Below are positions 53,501-64,000 of a stretch of 64,000 nt of DNA, piece after piece (positions within the stretch are counted from its first letter, which is position 1; each line of letters begins with the position of its first letter). Source of the DNA: Portunus trituberculatus (Eukaryota; Arthropoda; Malacostraca; Decapoda; Portunidae); assembly GCF_017591435.1 (NCBI RefSeq), contig NC_059304.1, positions 26,979,316 to 27,043,315 on the forward strand, read 5' to 3'. A program made the position numbers and the translations under genes. Below the pieces are notes generated by a model. It saw nothing but the letters and a program-made list of their open reading frames with translations, was not told the origin of the DNA and searched no databases.

Positions 53501-54000
53501 NNNNNNNNNNNNNNNNNNNNNNNNNNNNNNNNNNNNNNNNNNNNNNNNNNNNNNNNNNNNNNNNNNNNNNNNNNNNNNNNNNNNNNNNNNNNNNNNNNNN
53601 NNNNNNNNNNNNNNNNNNNNNNNNNNNNNNNNNNNNNNNNNNNNNNNNNNNNNNNNNNNNNNNNNNNNNNNNNNNNNNNNNNNNNNNNNNNNNNNNNNNN
53701 NNNNNNNNNNNNNNNNNNNNNNNNNNNNNNNNNNNNNNNNNNNNNNNNNNNNNNNNNNNNNNNNNNNNNNNNNNNNNNNNNNNNNNNNNNNNNNNNNNNN
53801 NNNNNNNNNNNNNNNNNNNNNNNNNNNNNNNNNNNNNNNNNNNNNNNNNNNNNNNNNNNNNNNNNNNNNNNNNNNNNNNNNNNNNNNNNNNNNNNNNNNN
53901 NNNNNNNNNNNNNNNNNNNNNNNNNNNNNNNNNNNNNNNNNNNNNNNNNNNNNNNNNNNNNNNNNNNNNNNNNNNNNNNNNNNNNNNNNNNNNNNNNNNN
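53501..54000. other. Assembly gap of exactly 500 N
   Basis: A round-number gap, probably of unknown true size. It lies inside LINE B4. The sequence on its right (54001 on) does not look like the continuation of that LINE. Confidence 0.97.
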
Positions 54001-54162
54001 GTGGAGCCTGTCACCAACGATAAGTGCTAGGCCCACAGCAGAAGCTATGTCGATTTGTGAGAAAATACTTTCTCTCACCAGATGAAGCTGTTGAGTGGCA
54101 GGACATAATGATTCACTGATACATACATTCACCACAGAAATGGGCGCACCAGTTGATACCAT
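54001..54162 (-). other. Unrecognised open stretch next to the gap
   Basis: The minus strand is open for 54 codons (starts MVSTGAPISVVNVC, contains IDIASAVGLALIVGD) and runs into the gap. It shares nothing with LINE B. It could be a partial exon or chance; no family recognised. Confidence 0.25.
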
Positions 54163-54649
54163 ATTATCACATCTACTCGTTATTTAGGCTTAACGGTGTA
54201 CGGAGGATATTAAGAGGATATGAAAACAATTACAGCTATGTTAATTTTAGCATTTTCTTACATTTTATATTTTCTTTGTGACGTGACATACTGCAGTATT
54301 TAGTGAACGAAATAAGAGGCACAGGGTTTAGTAGCAGGAAGTTTACAGCCCTTTCCCACTCTGTCTGGTGCCTGGCTGACTGATGGTTACGTTATGTCAC
54401 ACATTTCAAAAGTAGACGATACACTACAGTTGCCGCATGAAAATATGTAAGCATATCCATAACGCTTTTTGTTGTCATTAGTTTCCAAAATATGCAGAAT
54501 ACTATTTTCTAGTAATTCGTAGGCTACAACAATTCCTTCAATGGTTCAGTACAATACATATACATAATCTTGATGTACAGGATCACTAGGATCATATATA
54601 GCACGTCATTCTCGTACTAAATTGATTATGGCGTCCACTAATATGGTGC
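54163..54649. other. Unclassified AT-rich sequence
   Basis: No gene or repeat recognised. Confidence 0.4.
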
Positions 54650-54866
54650 TTACTCCTCAGCCGAATCTCCTTGAATGATGCAAAAATGGGTCCAAACCAA
54701 TCCTTGATTCTGAATCGTAATGAATCGGCATGATTTGAATTGACTCAATTCGCCTGGTGTAAACGGTTACATTGAAACTAATGTGGCGAATCAACACGAT
54801 TATTGCATTGCGTTGATTCTTCATGAATTGAATCGATTCGATTCGCTTGGTGTAAACGCACCCTAA
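54650..54866. repeat. Degenerate repeat with TTCGCYTGGTGTAAACG words
   Basis: The word TTCGCCTGGTGTAAACG (about 54748) recurs as TTCGCTTGGTGTAAACG (about 54844). The end, read inward, is GGGTGCGTTTACACC, a terminus type common in small DNA transposons. The other terminus was not found. Confidence 0.45.
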
Positions 54867-54867
54867 G

Positions 54868-55113
54868 TTGGCCATGATGGCTCAGTGGCTCGGATGGTTG
54901 CCTCTGCAGTGGGACAGTAGAACCATGCGTGCTTTGGGGGCCGAGTTGTCTCCAAGCGCACGGAATCCTGTGCATTGTCTGAGTGTAGGATGGGCTTTCT
55001 CACTCGGGGGCAACGGTTTCCTAGTGGGTAGCCTTTAAGATAGGAGGTACCCCATAAAATAACATCTTTAGCCCATAAATTCCTGTGAAAAGCCCACATG
55101 GTATAAACAAAAT
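54868..55113 (+). mobile_element. tRNA-derived SINE, family 1, copy b (B box damaged)
   Basis: Shares CCAAGCGCACGG, GGGCAACGGTTTCCTAG, AGATAGGAGGTACC and AAAAGCCCACATGGTATAAA with copy a. A deletion removes the B-box core (CGCACGGAATCCTG instead of CGCACGGGTTCGAATCCTG), so it should not be transcribed by polymerase III. A tRNA-like start (GATGGCTCAGTGGCTCGGAT) precedes it. Confidence 0.8.
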
Positions 55114-55118
55114 ACAAA

Positions 55119-56054
55119 ACAAAAAAAATGACGGGAGTATATATCACACGCCGGTGTGGTAAATAATAGGCGTTTTCACTAGTGGTATGACTGGGAACAA
55201 ACGAAGTCAAACGGAGACAATTGCTACCAAACATTTTCAAACGCCTTCGAAAGCTGTTTGCTTTCGTTTGCCCGCTTTTGGCAAACGCTTTTCAACAAAT
55301 CAGCGAACATCAACGCCATCAACCCCAGGAAATGATATCACAAAGGAGTTACATTTCGAATAAGACTGAATAATACGGCATGTTTTAGGCCATGGAAGTG
55401 AGTATTATAGATTAAGATTTAAGTTTATATTGGTGTAACATACTGGAGAAAACCGGAGTCAACCATATGGCGTGAAAAAAAAAAAATAAAATAAATAAAT
55501 AATAATGTTAATGAGCTGGTAGTATAGCTAGTGATATGTCGCATCTATCTATTCATGCTGTGGGTGTTGTCCGATTTCATTCTTCTAGTTGTGACTTTGA
55601 TAAAATAGTGGAGGTATTTTTATATTAATTGAATAAGATAATAAAACTGCAACAAATTTTTGTACCATAAAGTAATAAATATATTATCTGTTAATCATTG
55701 CGGTAATTATATTCTTCAGGCGCCAGAAAGCTACATCCATACATATCCAATTGAACACTTTCAATGCCCGCGCAGCGCGCAAATTAAACCACTGTTCTCT
55801 CCATTTCCCTTTTTTTTTTTTTTTTTTTTTTTTTTGAGGAGTATGGGGTTGCTCGGCCCTCGATATATACAAAATGATGAAGCGCTATTAGCCTATAATA
55901 CCTATGATACCCCGACGGTGTTCACTGTGTTCAGTGCAGACGCACACTCATTTGCCCTCTCCGTGACGCTACTGAAAACGCGTTATATTGACCCCGTGTG
56001 ACATCCTCTTGCCCAAGATTTCGTATCGGAACCTGGTAGAAAATACACTGAGCC
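55119..56054. other. Unclassified sequence
   Basis: T-run at 55810-55835. No defendable exon or repeat; GC-richer patch 55740-56000 has a short plus-strand frame without recognised motifs. Confidence 0.4.
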
Positions 56055-56250
56055 TACAGGGTTAGGACCTCATCTCATACAGTTCCAATGGGGATATCTC
56101 TTCGACAATCCCTACGTTCCCAAACACTTATACTATCACTCTAAATACCTATTTTGAGGAAGTGTATGTCTCTGGCAGTCAAAAATCATCAAAATTTATC
56201 CATTTGGGACCTCTTGGTAGATAAATAAGTCATCTATAAAGTGTTGTGAC
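56055..56250 (+). repeat. Unclassified dispersed repeat R1, copy 2
   Basis: Matches 10045-10250 (CCTATTTTGAGGAAGTGTAT and GTCTCTGGCAGTC, with GTCATCTATAAAGTG further on). Confidence 0.6.
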
Positions 56251-56493
56251 TGTTATGTCCAACACACATTGCTCAGCACGCTTACGTACCTGTGAAGGAA
56301 TATTGTTGTAGTGGAACTATGTATAGCTATATTCCATTCATCCATCTCACATGGATTAATTTCTGGTGGGTAGAAATTATACACCTCTTGGAGAGCACAT
56401 GTATCTTCATTCAAAGCCGCATGGAGAGGGCGAATATATGTGACAAAATGTAAATAACATACCTTATAAAATGAACATAACATTTTTTTTTTT

Positions 56494-56695
56494 TATCCCA
56501 TGTGGGCTTTTCACTGGAATTTATGGGCTAAAGGGGATACTTTTTTGGGGTACCTTCTATCTTGAAGCCCACCCGCTAGGAAACCGTTGCCCCGAATGAG
56601 GAAGCCCAACCTATACTCGGACCGTGGACAGGATTCGAACCCGTGCGCTTGGAGACCCCTCAGACCCCAAAGCACTCATGGTTCCACTGTACCAC

Positions 56696-56698
<3 letters not shown>
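56494..56698 (-). mobile_element. tRNA-derived SINE, family 1, copy c
   Basis: Minus strand; B box GGTTCGAATCC is intact (complement 56634-56644 region) and A-box-like TGGTACAGTGG at about 56693-56683. Ends at a (CT)n microsatellite (56699-56753). Confidence 0.85.
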
Positions 56699-56757
<59 letters not shown>

Positions 56758-56979
56758 CTTTCTTGGGGCTGGGGCTTTAGCCTACCTGATCTGAAACTGC
56801 TGACCGTGTCTGGAATCTAAACTAAGGTGGTCTAATTGTTTTTTTTTTGTTTTGGGTGTGTATCCGGAGATACATATGAAAAATAAATCTATATTGAAAG
56901 AGTCACATTGTCTTTATTTCCTGGGATAGGTACATCATGTAAAACTTCTCCTTTTCTTTTACCATATCAATTGCCTCAG

Positions 56980-57445
56980 ATTTGTGGTGGCGGGTCTTAC
57001 CAAGGCTCATCTGGAGAGATTCACTATTTCTAGCAAAGGCCGAAAATCAGAACATATAGTTGGAATTATAAAGGTGTGTAATATGTGCAATGTTAATGAT
57101 TTCCTCTTGTTAAATATGCTATTTCTCGTAGCACTGATTTATACGTAATATTAACATCTATACTTTTCCAGTGTTACTATATATGTACTGATTCTACCCT
57201 TTTAATATATTTTTTTTCCAACACAGAACAATCATGGGAATTTTGAAGTATTCACAAATCTTTTGTACAAAGATGATCGACTGATCCGTGTGTTCACCTG
57301 GGGGCAGCGTACACAGAATGAGAGCATAACTGTCAGTAACTCTAACAACATAAATCTTTTCATGGCACAAACAGCGCTTACTTCAAATGTTCATTTCGAT
57401 ATCTTCCCCGACAAAACCAAGAATCTCGAGGGATCTACCTTAAAC
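56980..57445 (+). CDS. Two exons of an ionotropic-receptor-like (IR) gene
   Basis: Exon 1 (56980-57073) follows a pyrimidine tract and TTGCCTCAG and ends AAAG/GTGTGT. Exon 2 (57227-57445) follows TTTTTTTTCCAACACAG and ends TTAAAC/GTGAGT. Phases agree: exon 1 starts in phase 1 and ends on a codon boundary, and exon 2 is 73 whole codons. The joined protein has no stop. It reads FVVAGLTKAHLERF, then FEVFTNLLYKDD, RVFTWGQ, and finally HFDIFPDKTKNLEGSTLN. This order (a WxVYT-like block, a TW block, then FPxKxxNLxGxxL just before the ligand-binding S1 segment) is the pattern of invertebrate ionotropic receptors, chemosensory relatives of glutamate-gated channels. The intron is only 153 bp. Pore and membrane segments are not in the window. 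Assignment is by motif recall, so moderately confident. Confidence 0.6.
57074..57226 (+). other. Intron between the IR-like exons
   Basis: 153 bp, GTGTGTAATA at the start and a long T-tract plus CCAACACAG at the end; AT-rich relative to the exons. Confidence 0.6.
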
Positions 57446-57567
57446 GTGAGTAGTAAACTTCGTGCTACCAATATAAACACCATATACAATTCACCGCAAA
57501 ACATTCAATTATAAATGTCAAACAATAAAATAAAAACACGCTTAGACCTTCTGTTTATCATTTGTCT

Positions 57568-58504
<937 letters not shown>

Positions 58505-59560
58505 TTTTTTTTATGTGAAAAGGGAACGAGAGTGTTAGTGAAAAATAAAAAGAAAAGGATAAATGTCCTGAAACCTCCCTTTTAAATAAAGTCAAGTCAT
58601 AGGAAGTTGGAATTACAGAAGCAGGAACAGATTTACAGAGTTTACCAGAAAAGGCATGAATGATTCAGATTACTGGTTAACACATGCATTTAAGAGCTGT
58701 ACAAAGTAGGGATGAGTGGATGAAAAAAAGTCTTGTGCAGCGAAGTTGCAGGAGGATCGGGGGCATGCAGTTGGCAAGATCAGAATAGCAGTTAGCATGA
58801 AAATAGCGGTGGAAGATAGAAAGAGATGCAAGACACCGGTGGTGAGATAGAAGCTGAACTCAGTCAGTCCGAGGAGAGGAGTTGATAAGACGAAAAATTT
58901 TCTTTTGATTCCGCCCTATCAAATAAAACTGTGCGGGTGGAACCCGAAGAATACTCTATATATGGGCGAACAAGGCCTTTGTGCAGATTTAACAGTTGGC
59001 AGGGCGATGGCGTAGTGAATAAAGTGGTGAGCGTGGGTTCGGGCAGACGTCCAAGCGAAGGTTCAAACCCCATCAAGTACGGCCTTGAAACTTTGCCATT
59101 TGTGGAATGGTTTAAAGTTACCTACATGTCACCATGATACCGAGGTTTTAAGTGGTTACACCAAAGATGCGCTTGGGTGGTGATATGGGCCTGCGCTACT
59201 GATGGGTGGAGGCTTAACAACGCTTCCAATGCTCTTCAAGTTACCTACAGGCGCTAAAAAAAAAAATAAAATAAAAAAAATAAATAAATAAAAAAATAAA
59301 TATGAAAAAAATAAATAAATAAAAATAGATAAATAAAAATGGAGAAGACTCAGAACGGTTACCGACATAGAATCTGTTTTAGCAAGAGATGAGATGTAAT
59401 GTTTTCAGTATTGATTATAAGTAAAAGACAGATTGAGGATATTCTGTGAAGAGGAATGGGGAGAATTAAGTGTCATTAAAGAAGACAGGAGTTATCCGGA
59501 ATACTGTGTCGCGATGATCGATGCAGAAATTGAGTTTTTGAGGCATCTAACATTAATACA
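58505..59560 (-). mobile_element. LINE family B, copy B5 (3' part), interrupted by a SINE
   Basis: 3' tail from about 58505, thumb-like region (58860-58990: LYKGLVRPYIEYS-like, LPSSDxL), then the SINE at 59004-59338, then LINE B continuing at 59340-59560 (TTAGCAAGAGATGAGATGTAA and onward). 5' truncated. Non-functional. Confidence 0.75.
59004..59338 (+). mobile_element. tRNA-derived SINE, family 2, nested in LINE B5
   Basis: A-box-like TGGCGTAGTGAATAAAGTGG (59007) and B box GGTTCAAACCC (59060-59070), a 170-bp body, then an AAATA-rich tail (59256-59338). It differs from family 1. LINE B reads continuously across it once it is removed. Confidence 0.85.
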
Positions 59561-59764
59561 TAAGATTTTTGTCCCACAAAAAAACATGTAAAACTGTTTT
59601 TATGCAAAAAATTTAGCAACAGAGACAAGAAAATTTATGAATAGGAAGTTAGATACCTCAAATTATCTTTAAAGTGTCATATCATATATCACGTTAGGAA
59701 GGAATTAACTATTTTCTTACACAAACACTTTCCAGACTTAATCTTTAGATTTATTCTTATTTTT

Positions 59765-62010
59765 CTTATGCAGGAGGGACAGCCGGGCAATGACAACAAC
59801 ATATGTAAAAAGACCCACTTTGTTGCTAGTTCCCTAAAAGACATGTGAGTTAACTAAAATTCAGGGACAAATGTCTTTACACCTATATTTAAAAAAAAAA
59901 AAGTTAAGTCGTAGGAAGATGGAAATACAGAAGCAGGTAGGAAGTTCCAGAGTCTACCAGTGAAAGGTATGAATGATTGAGAATACTGGTTAACTCTTGG
60001 ACAGAATACGGGTGAAATGAAGAAAAAAGCCTTGTGCAGAGAAGCCGCAGGAAGAGGGAAGGCATGCAATTAGCAAAATCAATAGAGCAGTTAGCATGTA
60101 AATAGCGATAAAAGACGGAAAGAGATGAACATTCTAGCAATGAGAAAGAGGATAAAGACAGTCAGTTAGAGGAGGGGAGTTGATGAGACGAAAAACATTT
60201 GATTCTACCCTATCTAATAAAATTGTAGGAGTGGAACCCCACAAACATGCTAAGAGTACTGTCCCTATACAACGGCGGACAAGGCCCCTGCACAGAGTTA
60301 GCAGTTGGAGGGGCGAGTAAAATTGACAGAGACGCCGCAGAAAGCCTTTCATAGTAGCTGTTTTAGCAAGAGATGAGATGTAAAGTTTCCAGTTAAGATT
60401 ATGAGTAAAGAACAAACCGAGGCTATTCAGTGTAGAAGAGAGGGGCAGTTGAGTGTCACTGAAGAAGAGTGGATAGTTGTCTGGAGGAATTGAGTTTTTG
60501 AGGCATTGTAACCTACCAGATTTTTATCGGACGGAATTGAAAATCTTAGAAACATAAGAAGTCAGACGTTTTGTGGCATCCCTGTGTGACCTGTTGACTT
60601 CCTGAAGGGTCTCTGAAAGGACATTGAAAGATGTAGGGTGGTATCATCATAGGAATCAATAGGGCAAGAAATTTGGTTAAGATTATTCATGAATACTAGA
60701 AAAAGAGTGGGTGACAGGACATAATTATAAGGAGCAACACTATTAATAGATTTAGGAGAAAAACAGTGGCCGTCTACCACAGCAACAATAGAAAGGTTGG
60801 AGAGGAAGTTGAGATAAAGTTGTAGAGAGAAGGATAAAATCCGTAGGAGGGCAGTTTTGAAATCAAAGCTTTATGCCAGACTCGGAGATGAAAAGGTAAC
60901 AGCATAAACAAAAAGATTAACGGTAAAGAAGAGATCAAGAATATTAGGCGTGTCTCCAAGACAGTCAGGGATACGAGCAGGGTGTTGTGTCTGTTGCTCT
61001 AGGTCATGGAGGATAGCAAAGTTAAAGGCTGGTTCACCACGATGGTCAATGACGGGAGATGAAAACCAAAGCTGGTGGTGAATCTTGAAATCTCCAAGAA
61101 TGGAGATCTCCACAAAAAGGTAGAGGGACAGAATGTGTTCAACATTAGAAGTTAAAATAGTCAAAGAATTTACTATAGTCAGAAGAGTTGGGAGAGAGAT
61201 AGCCAGCACAGATAAATTCATTTAGAGAGTGACTATTGAGTCGAAGGAAGATGGTGGAAAACTCGCACGTTTCAAGAGCGTTGGGACGAGAGTCAAGAGC
61301 GTGGGCACGAGAGCAAGTTAAGTCGTTGCGCACATAGACACAACATTGAGCTTTAGAACGAAAAGGAAAATAGAGAAAGTAGGAGGGAACAGAGAAGGGG
61401 CTACTGTCAGTAGCCTCATACAACTGTGTTTCGGTGAGGAAAAGAAGATGAGGTTTAGTAGAGGAGAGATGGTAGCCTCATACAACTGTGTTTCGGTGAG
61501 GAAAAGAAGATGAGGTTTAGTAGAGGAGAGATGGTAGCCTCATACAACTGTGTTTCGGTGAGGAAAAGAAGATGAGGTTTAGTAGAGGAGAGATGGTGTT
61601 CCACAGATTGAAAATTAAATCTAAGACCGCGAATGTTACATAAATTAATGTAAGAAAAGTTGGGGAAGTGTCAAGAAATTTTCTGTCGTCATCAAGAGAG
61701 GAGTCCTCCCGAGAAATGGACTCTGAGGCTGGGTGTGGAGTCACCAATTTTTTTATTTTTTATTTTATTTTAAGTAATGGGTGCATGTATGGTAAGTGCA
61801 TGTAGTTTTGAGTGAAGAAGGAGAGTTGCCTTTAGAAGGCAGGCTGTGACTGCCCACTTGAGTTGTGAGACACAAAGGGAAACATTCAGCAAGATCACAA
61901 CTAGCTTTAATGGAAAGTTCACAGCACCCCTTGAACTAGTGCTATTAGACCTCGGGAGAAAATTATCGGTTTGGTAGTTTTCTACATCCTCCTCTACAAA
62001 CCTTACATTA
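59765..62010 (-). mobile_element. LINE family B, copy B6, both ends present but large internal deletion
   Basis: 3' half 59765-60885 (thumb block ESNVFRLINSPPLTD about 60200, catalytic region decayed near 60640, KALISKLPSYGFYP about 60850). It then jumps at about 60886 to the endonuclease (61000-61420: FNFAILHDLEQ, LGDFKIHHQLW, RNDLTCSRAHALDS), skipping most of the reverse transcriptase and linker. The 5' UTR follows to about 62010. Confidence 0.82.
61410..61595. repeat. 62-bp tandem triplication inside LINE B6
   Basis: The block from GTAGCCTCATACAACTGTG through GTAGAGGAGAGATG is present three times, at 61410, 61472 and 61534, essentially identical. The period is not a multiple of three, so it shifts the frame of the endonuclease N-terminus. 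Confidence 0.95.
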
Positions 62011-62119
62011 CCATATCTAACTTCGCCCCTGGAACCCCGGACGTCATGGACCCAAGATACAAAACAAATCAAACCTGCTAGACAACACAAAGTTAGGGGG
62101 TGGGGGGCGAAAAGGCACT

Positions 62120-62285
62120 AACCATACCCTATATACCTTACCTAACCCAGCCCTTGGGCACTGTAGGGGGCTAAGAACCAAGATACTACTAAAATATTAC
62201 CTAACCTAACTTAACCTAACCTAGCCCTGGACCCCAAACAGATACTAATCAAAGCCTACCTAACCTAACCTAACCAAGCTTCGCT
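62120..62285. repeat. CCTAA-rich (telomere-type) stretch
   Basis: Repeated CCTAACC/ACCTAACCT words (about 62150, 62205-62225, 62255-62277). CCTAA is the complement of the arthropod telomere unit TTAGG. Arrays are short and degenerate. Confidence 0.6.
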
Positions 62286-63324
62286 TCGTTAGATCCCCGG
62301 TGCATTAATCACTAGTAACGATTCTTAAGTTTCTTTTTCTTCACATACAAAAAAATAATATTTATCAATTTGCATTAAGGTATCTCATCTGGTTTCCACC
62401 AAATAGAGTTTAGTTCTATTTCGACACGATAAAATAACTCACTCGTAATAGTTCTCTGCACTTCTGTCTTACCACGAATTACATATTACACGTTCATTTA
62501 CTATCGTTTGGTAGTGTAAATTATATTACTGATGACTCTAGAGGGGTCTATGAGGTAGGCGTAGCTACACATATAGTCCTATGTATATAATCCTTTGCGA
62601 AAAAAAATAACATTAAAGAAAAAGTAATAAGAATTGTCCTAAGACCTTATTGGGATGTCCGAAATACTAAAGAATCGTAATAATATTCAAAGCATGGATG
62701 AATACCTTACAGAGCTAGTAATTCCGAGGCAACTCAAGCTTTTGTCACTTTTTCTCTATTTCCACGCAATTCAGTGTGTTTTGATCGATATATACACCTG
62801 CAGAATGAGTTCATGAAATACCTACACTAACCTAGAGTATTAACGTGGATTCCTGATGCTGAGAATGACAAATGAGGAAATGAGAGTTCATCTAAGGTCC
62901 ATTGTTGACATGTCGGCTGGGATGGGAAGTGGGGCCGATATGTCAAGCCGCGAAATGTAAGCAGGGGCCGGTGTTTAGTCAAGGTTAAGAGCGGTCTATG
63001 TTAACAGAAATAATATTGGATCCTTATTAAGATATAATGGCAGGCTATTTGATTTCTTGTGTTGAAACAGAGTAAATAGGTTTCCTTGTCCCAGCTGTAA
63101 ACCCGGGAATATCGCCTCAACTAGCCGAAACTTACAATTACGTATGTGTGAGCAGTATAAGGGTTTCTTTTTTAATACTGGCAAGTAGATCTCAAATCCA
63201 AGTTTTTTTTTCTGTAATAAAAAATCATTCAAGAGAGATATATCATGTTTTTTTTTTTAAGGAACAAGATTTTAAATTTTTATACAAAGCCATAATCTGT
63301 ATTGAGAATTGTATAATCAGTATA
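62286..63324. other. Unclassified AT-rich sequence
   Basis: About 1 kb without any ORF, repeat or RNA gene I can name. Confidence 0.4.
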
Positions 63325-64000
63325 CAGGAGGAGGTAGTAGACACCTACCGAAACAATAACATACTCCCAATGAGATCTAATGGCACTAGATCAGGAGGTG
63401 CTGTGAACCTTCCATTAAAGCTAGTTGTGATCTCGTTGAATGTTTCTTTTTGTGTCTCACAACTCAAGGGGGTAGTAAAAGCCTACCATCTAAAGACAGC
63501 TTTCCTTCTTCACACAAAACTACATGCACTTACCACACATACACCCTTCACTCCAAATCAAAATTTAAAAGAAATTTGGGACCCAAAATAAACAACGCCT
63601 CGGAGTCACCCTCTGGGGAGGGGACCAAAAATGTCCCCAGGTCGGACACCTCTCCTGTTGAAGACCACAAATGCCTTGACACCTCCCTCAACTTTTTCTA
63701 CATTAACTTCTGCAACATTCGCGGTCTTACATCTAATTTTCAATCTGTGGAACACCACCTCTCCTCTACTAAACCTCATCTTCTTTTCCTCACCGAAACA
63801 CAGCTGTCTGAGGCAACTGACAGTAGCCCTTCTCTGTTCCCTCCTACTTTCTCTATTCTCATTTTTATTCCAAAGCTGGATGTTGCGTCTATGTACGCAA
63901 CGACTTAACTTGCTCTCGTGCCCACGCTCTTGAGTCTTCCGAATTTTCCACCATCTGGCTACGACTTAACAGTCACTCTCAAACTAAATTCATCTGTGCT
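63325..64000 (+). mobile_element. LINE family B, copy B7, 5' end, continues beyond window
   Basis: Starts near GGAGGAGGTAGTAGACACCT (63326) with the family 5' UTR, then the endonuclease N-terminus: FYINFCNIRGL (about 63698), EHHLSSTKPHLLFLTETQLS (about 63750), ATDSSPSLFPPTFSI. Frame changes appear from about 63870 on. The rest is off-window. Confidence 0.82.

Overview
This window looks like intergenic or intronic DNA from an arthropod nuclear genome, most likely a decapod crustacean (a crab or shrimp). The evidence is very dense long microsatellites ((TA)n, (GA/CT)n, (CA)n, (GATA)n, ATT/TAG/CAG triplets), degenerate CCTAA (arthropod telomere-type) stretches, tRNA-derived SINEs, several decayed LINE families, and an exon pair resembling the invertebrate ionotropic-receptor family. 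The species call is inference. There is no sign of prokaryotic organisation. Most open frames are pieces of transposable elements or microsatellites read as protein.

Layout. 1-9.4 kb: a Jockey-like LINE (family A copy 1) whose A-rich tail is interrupted by a complete pogo-type DNA transposon (4309-7101, TA target duplication), then a 2.2 kb element-like unit carrying an intact, intronless ORF with a cold-shock domain. 9.4-12.2 kb: degraded repeats and ATT/TAC microsatellites. 12.3-23.1 kb: LINE family A copy 2, split by a 6.2 kb RNase H-bearing I-like LINE with a 14-bp target duplication. 23.2-34.4 kb: MITEs, a PIF/Harbinger fragment, a SINE, a deleted Tc1-like element and many microsatellites. 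34.4-38.5 kb: LINE family B copy split by hAT element 1 (8-bp duplication). 39-42.3 kb: hAT element 2. 43.2-46.3 kb: LINE B. 46.7-49.2 kb: hAT element 3 (8-bp duplication). 50.8-53.5 kb: LINE B, ending at a 500-N gap (53501-54000). 54-58 kb: SINEs, two likely host exons (56980-57073, 57227-57445) and a 90-bp-arm inverted repeat. 58.5-64 kb: further LINE B copies.

How it fits together: LINEs supply reverse transcriptase and probably mobilised the SINEs. Later DNA transposons (pogo, hAT, Harbinger, Tc1) landed in them, so the nesting gives a relative order of insertion. The only sequence I would defend as a host coding gene is the ionotropic-receptor-like exon pair. The most unusual object is the cold-shock-domain ORF. 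It is preceded and followed by copies of a roughly 125-nt leader-like unit that starts with a small hairpin, and the hairpin is kept by compensating base changes in five copies across the window.
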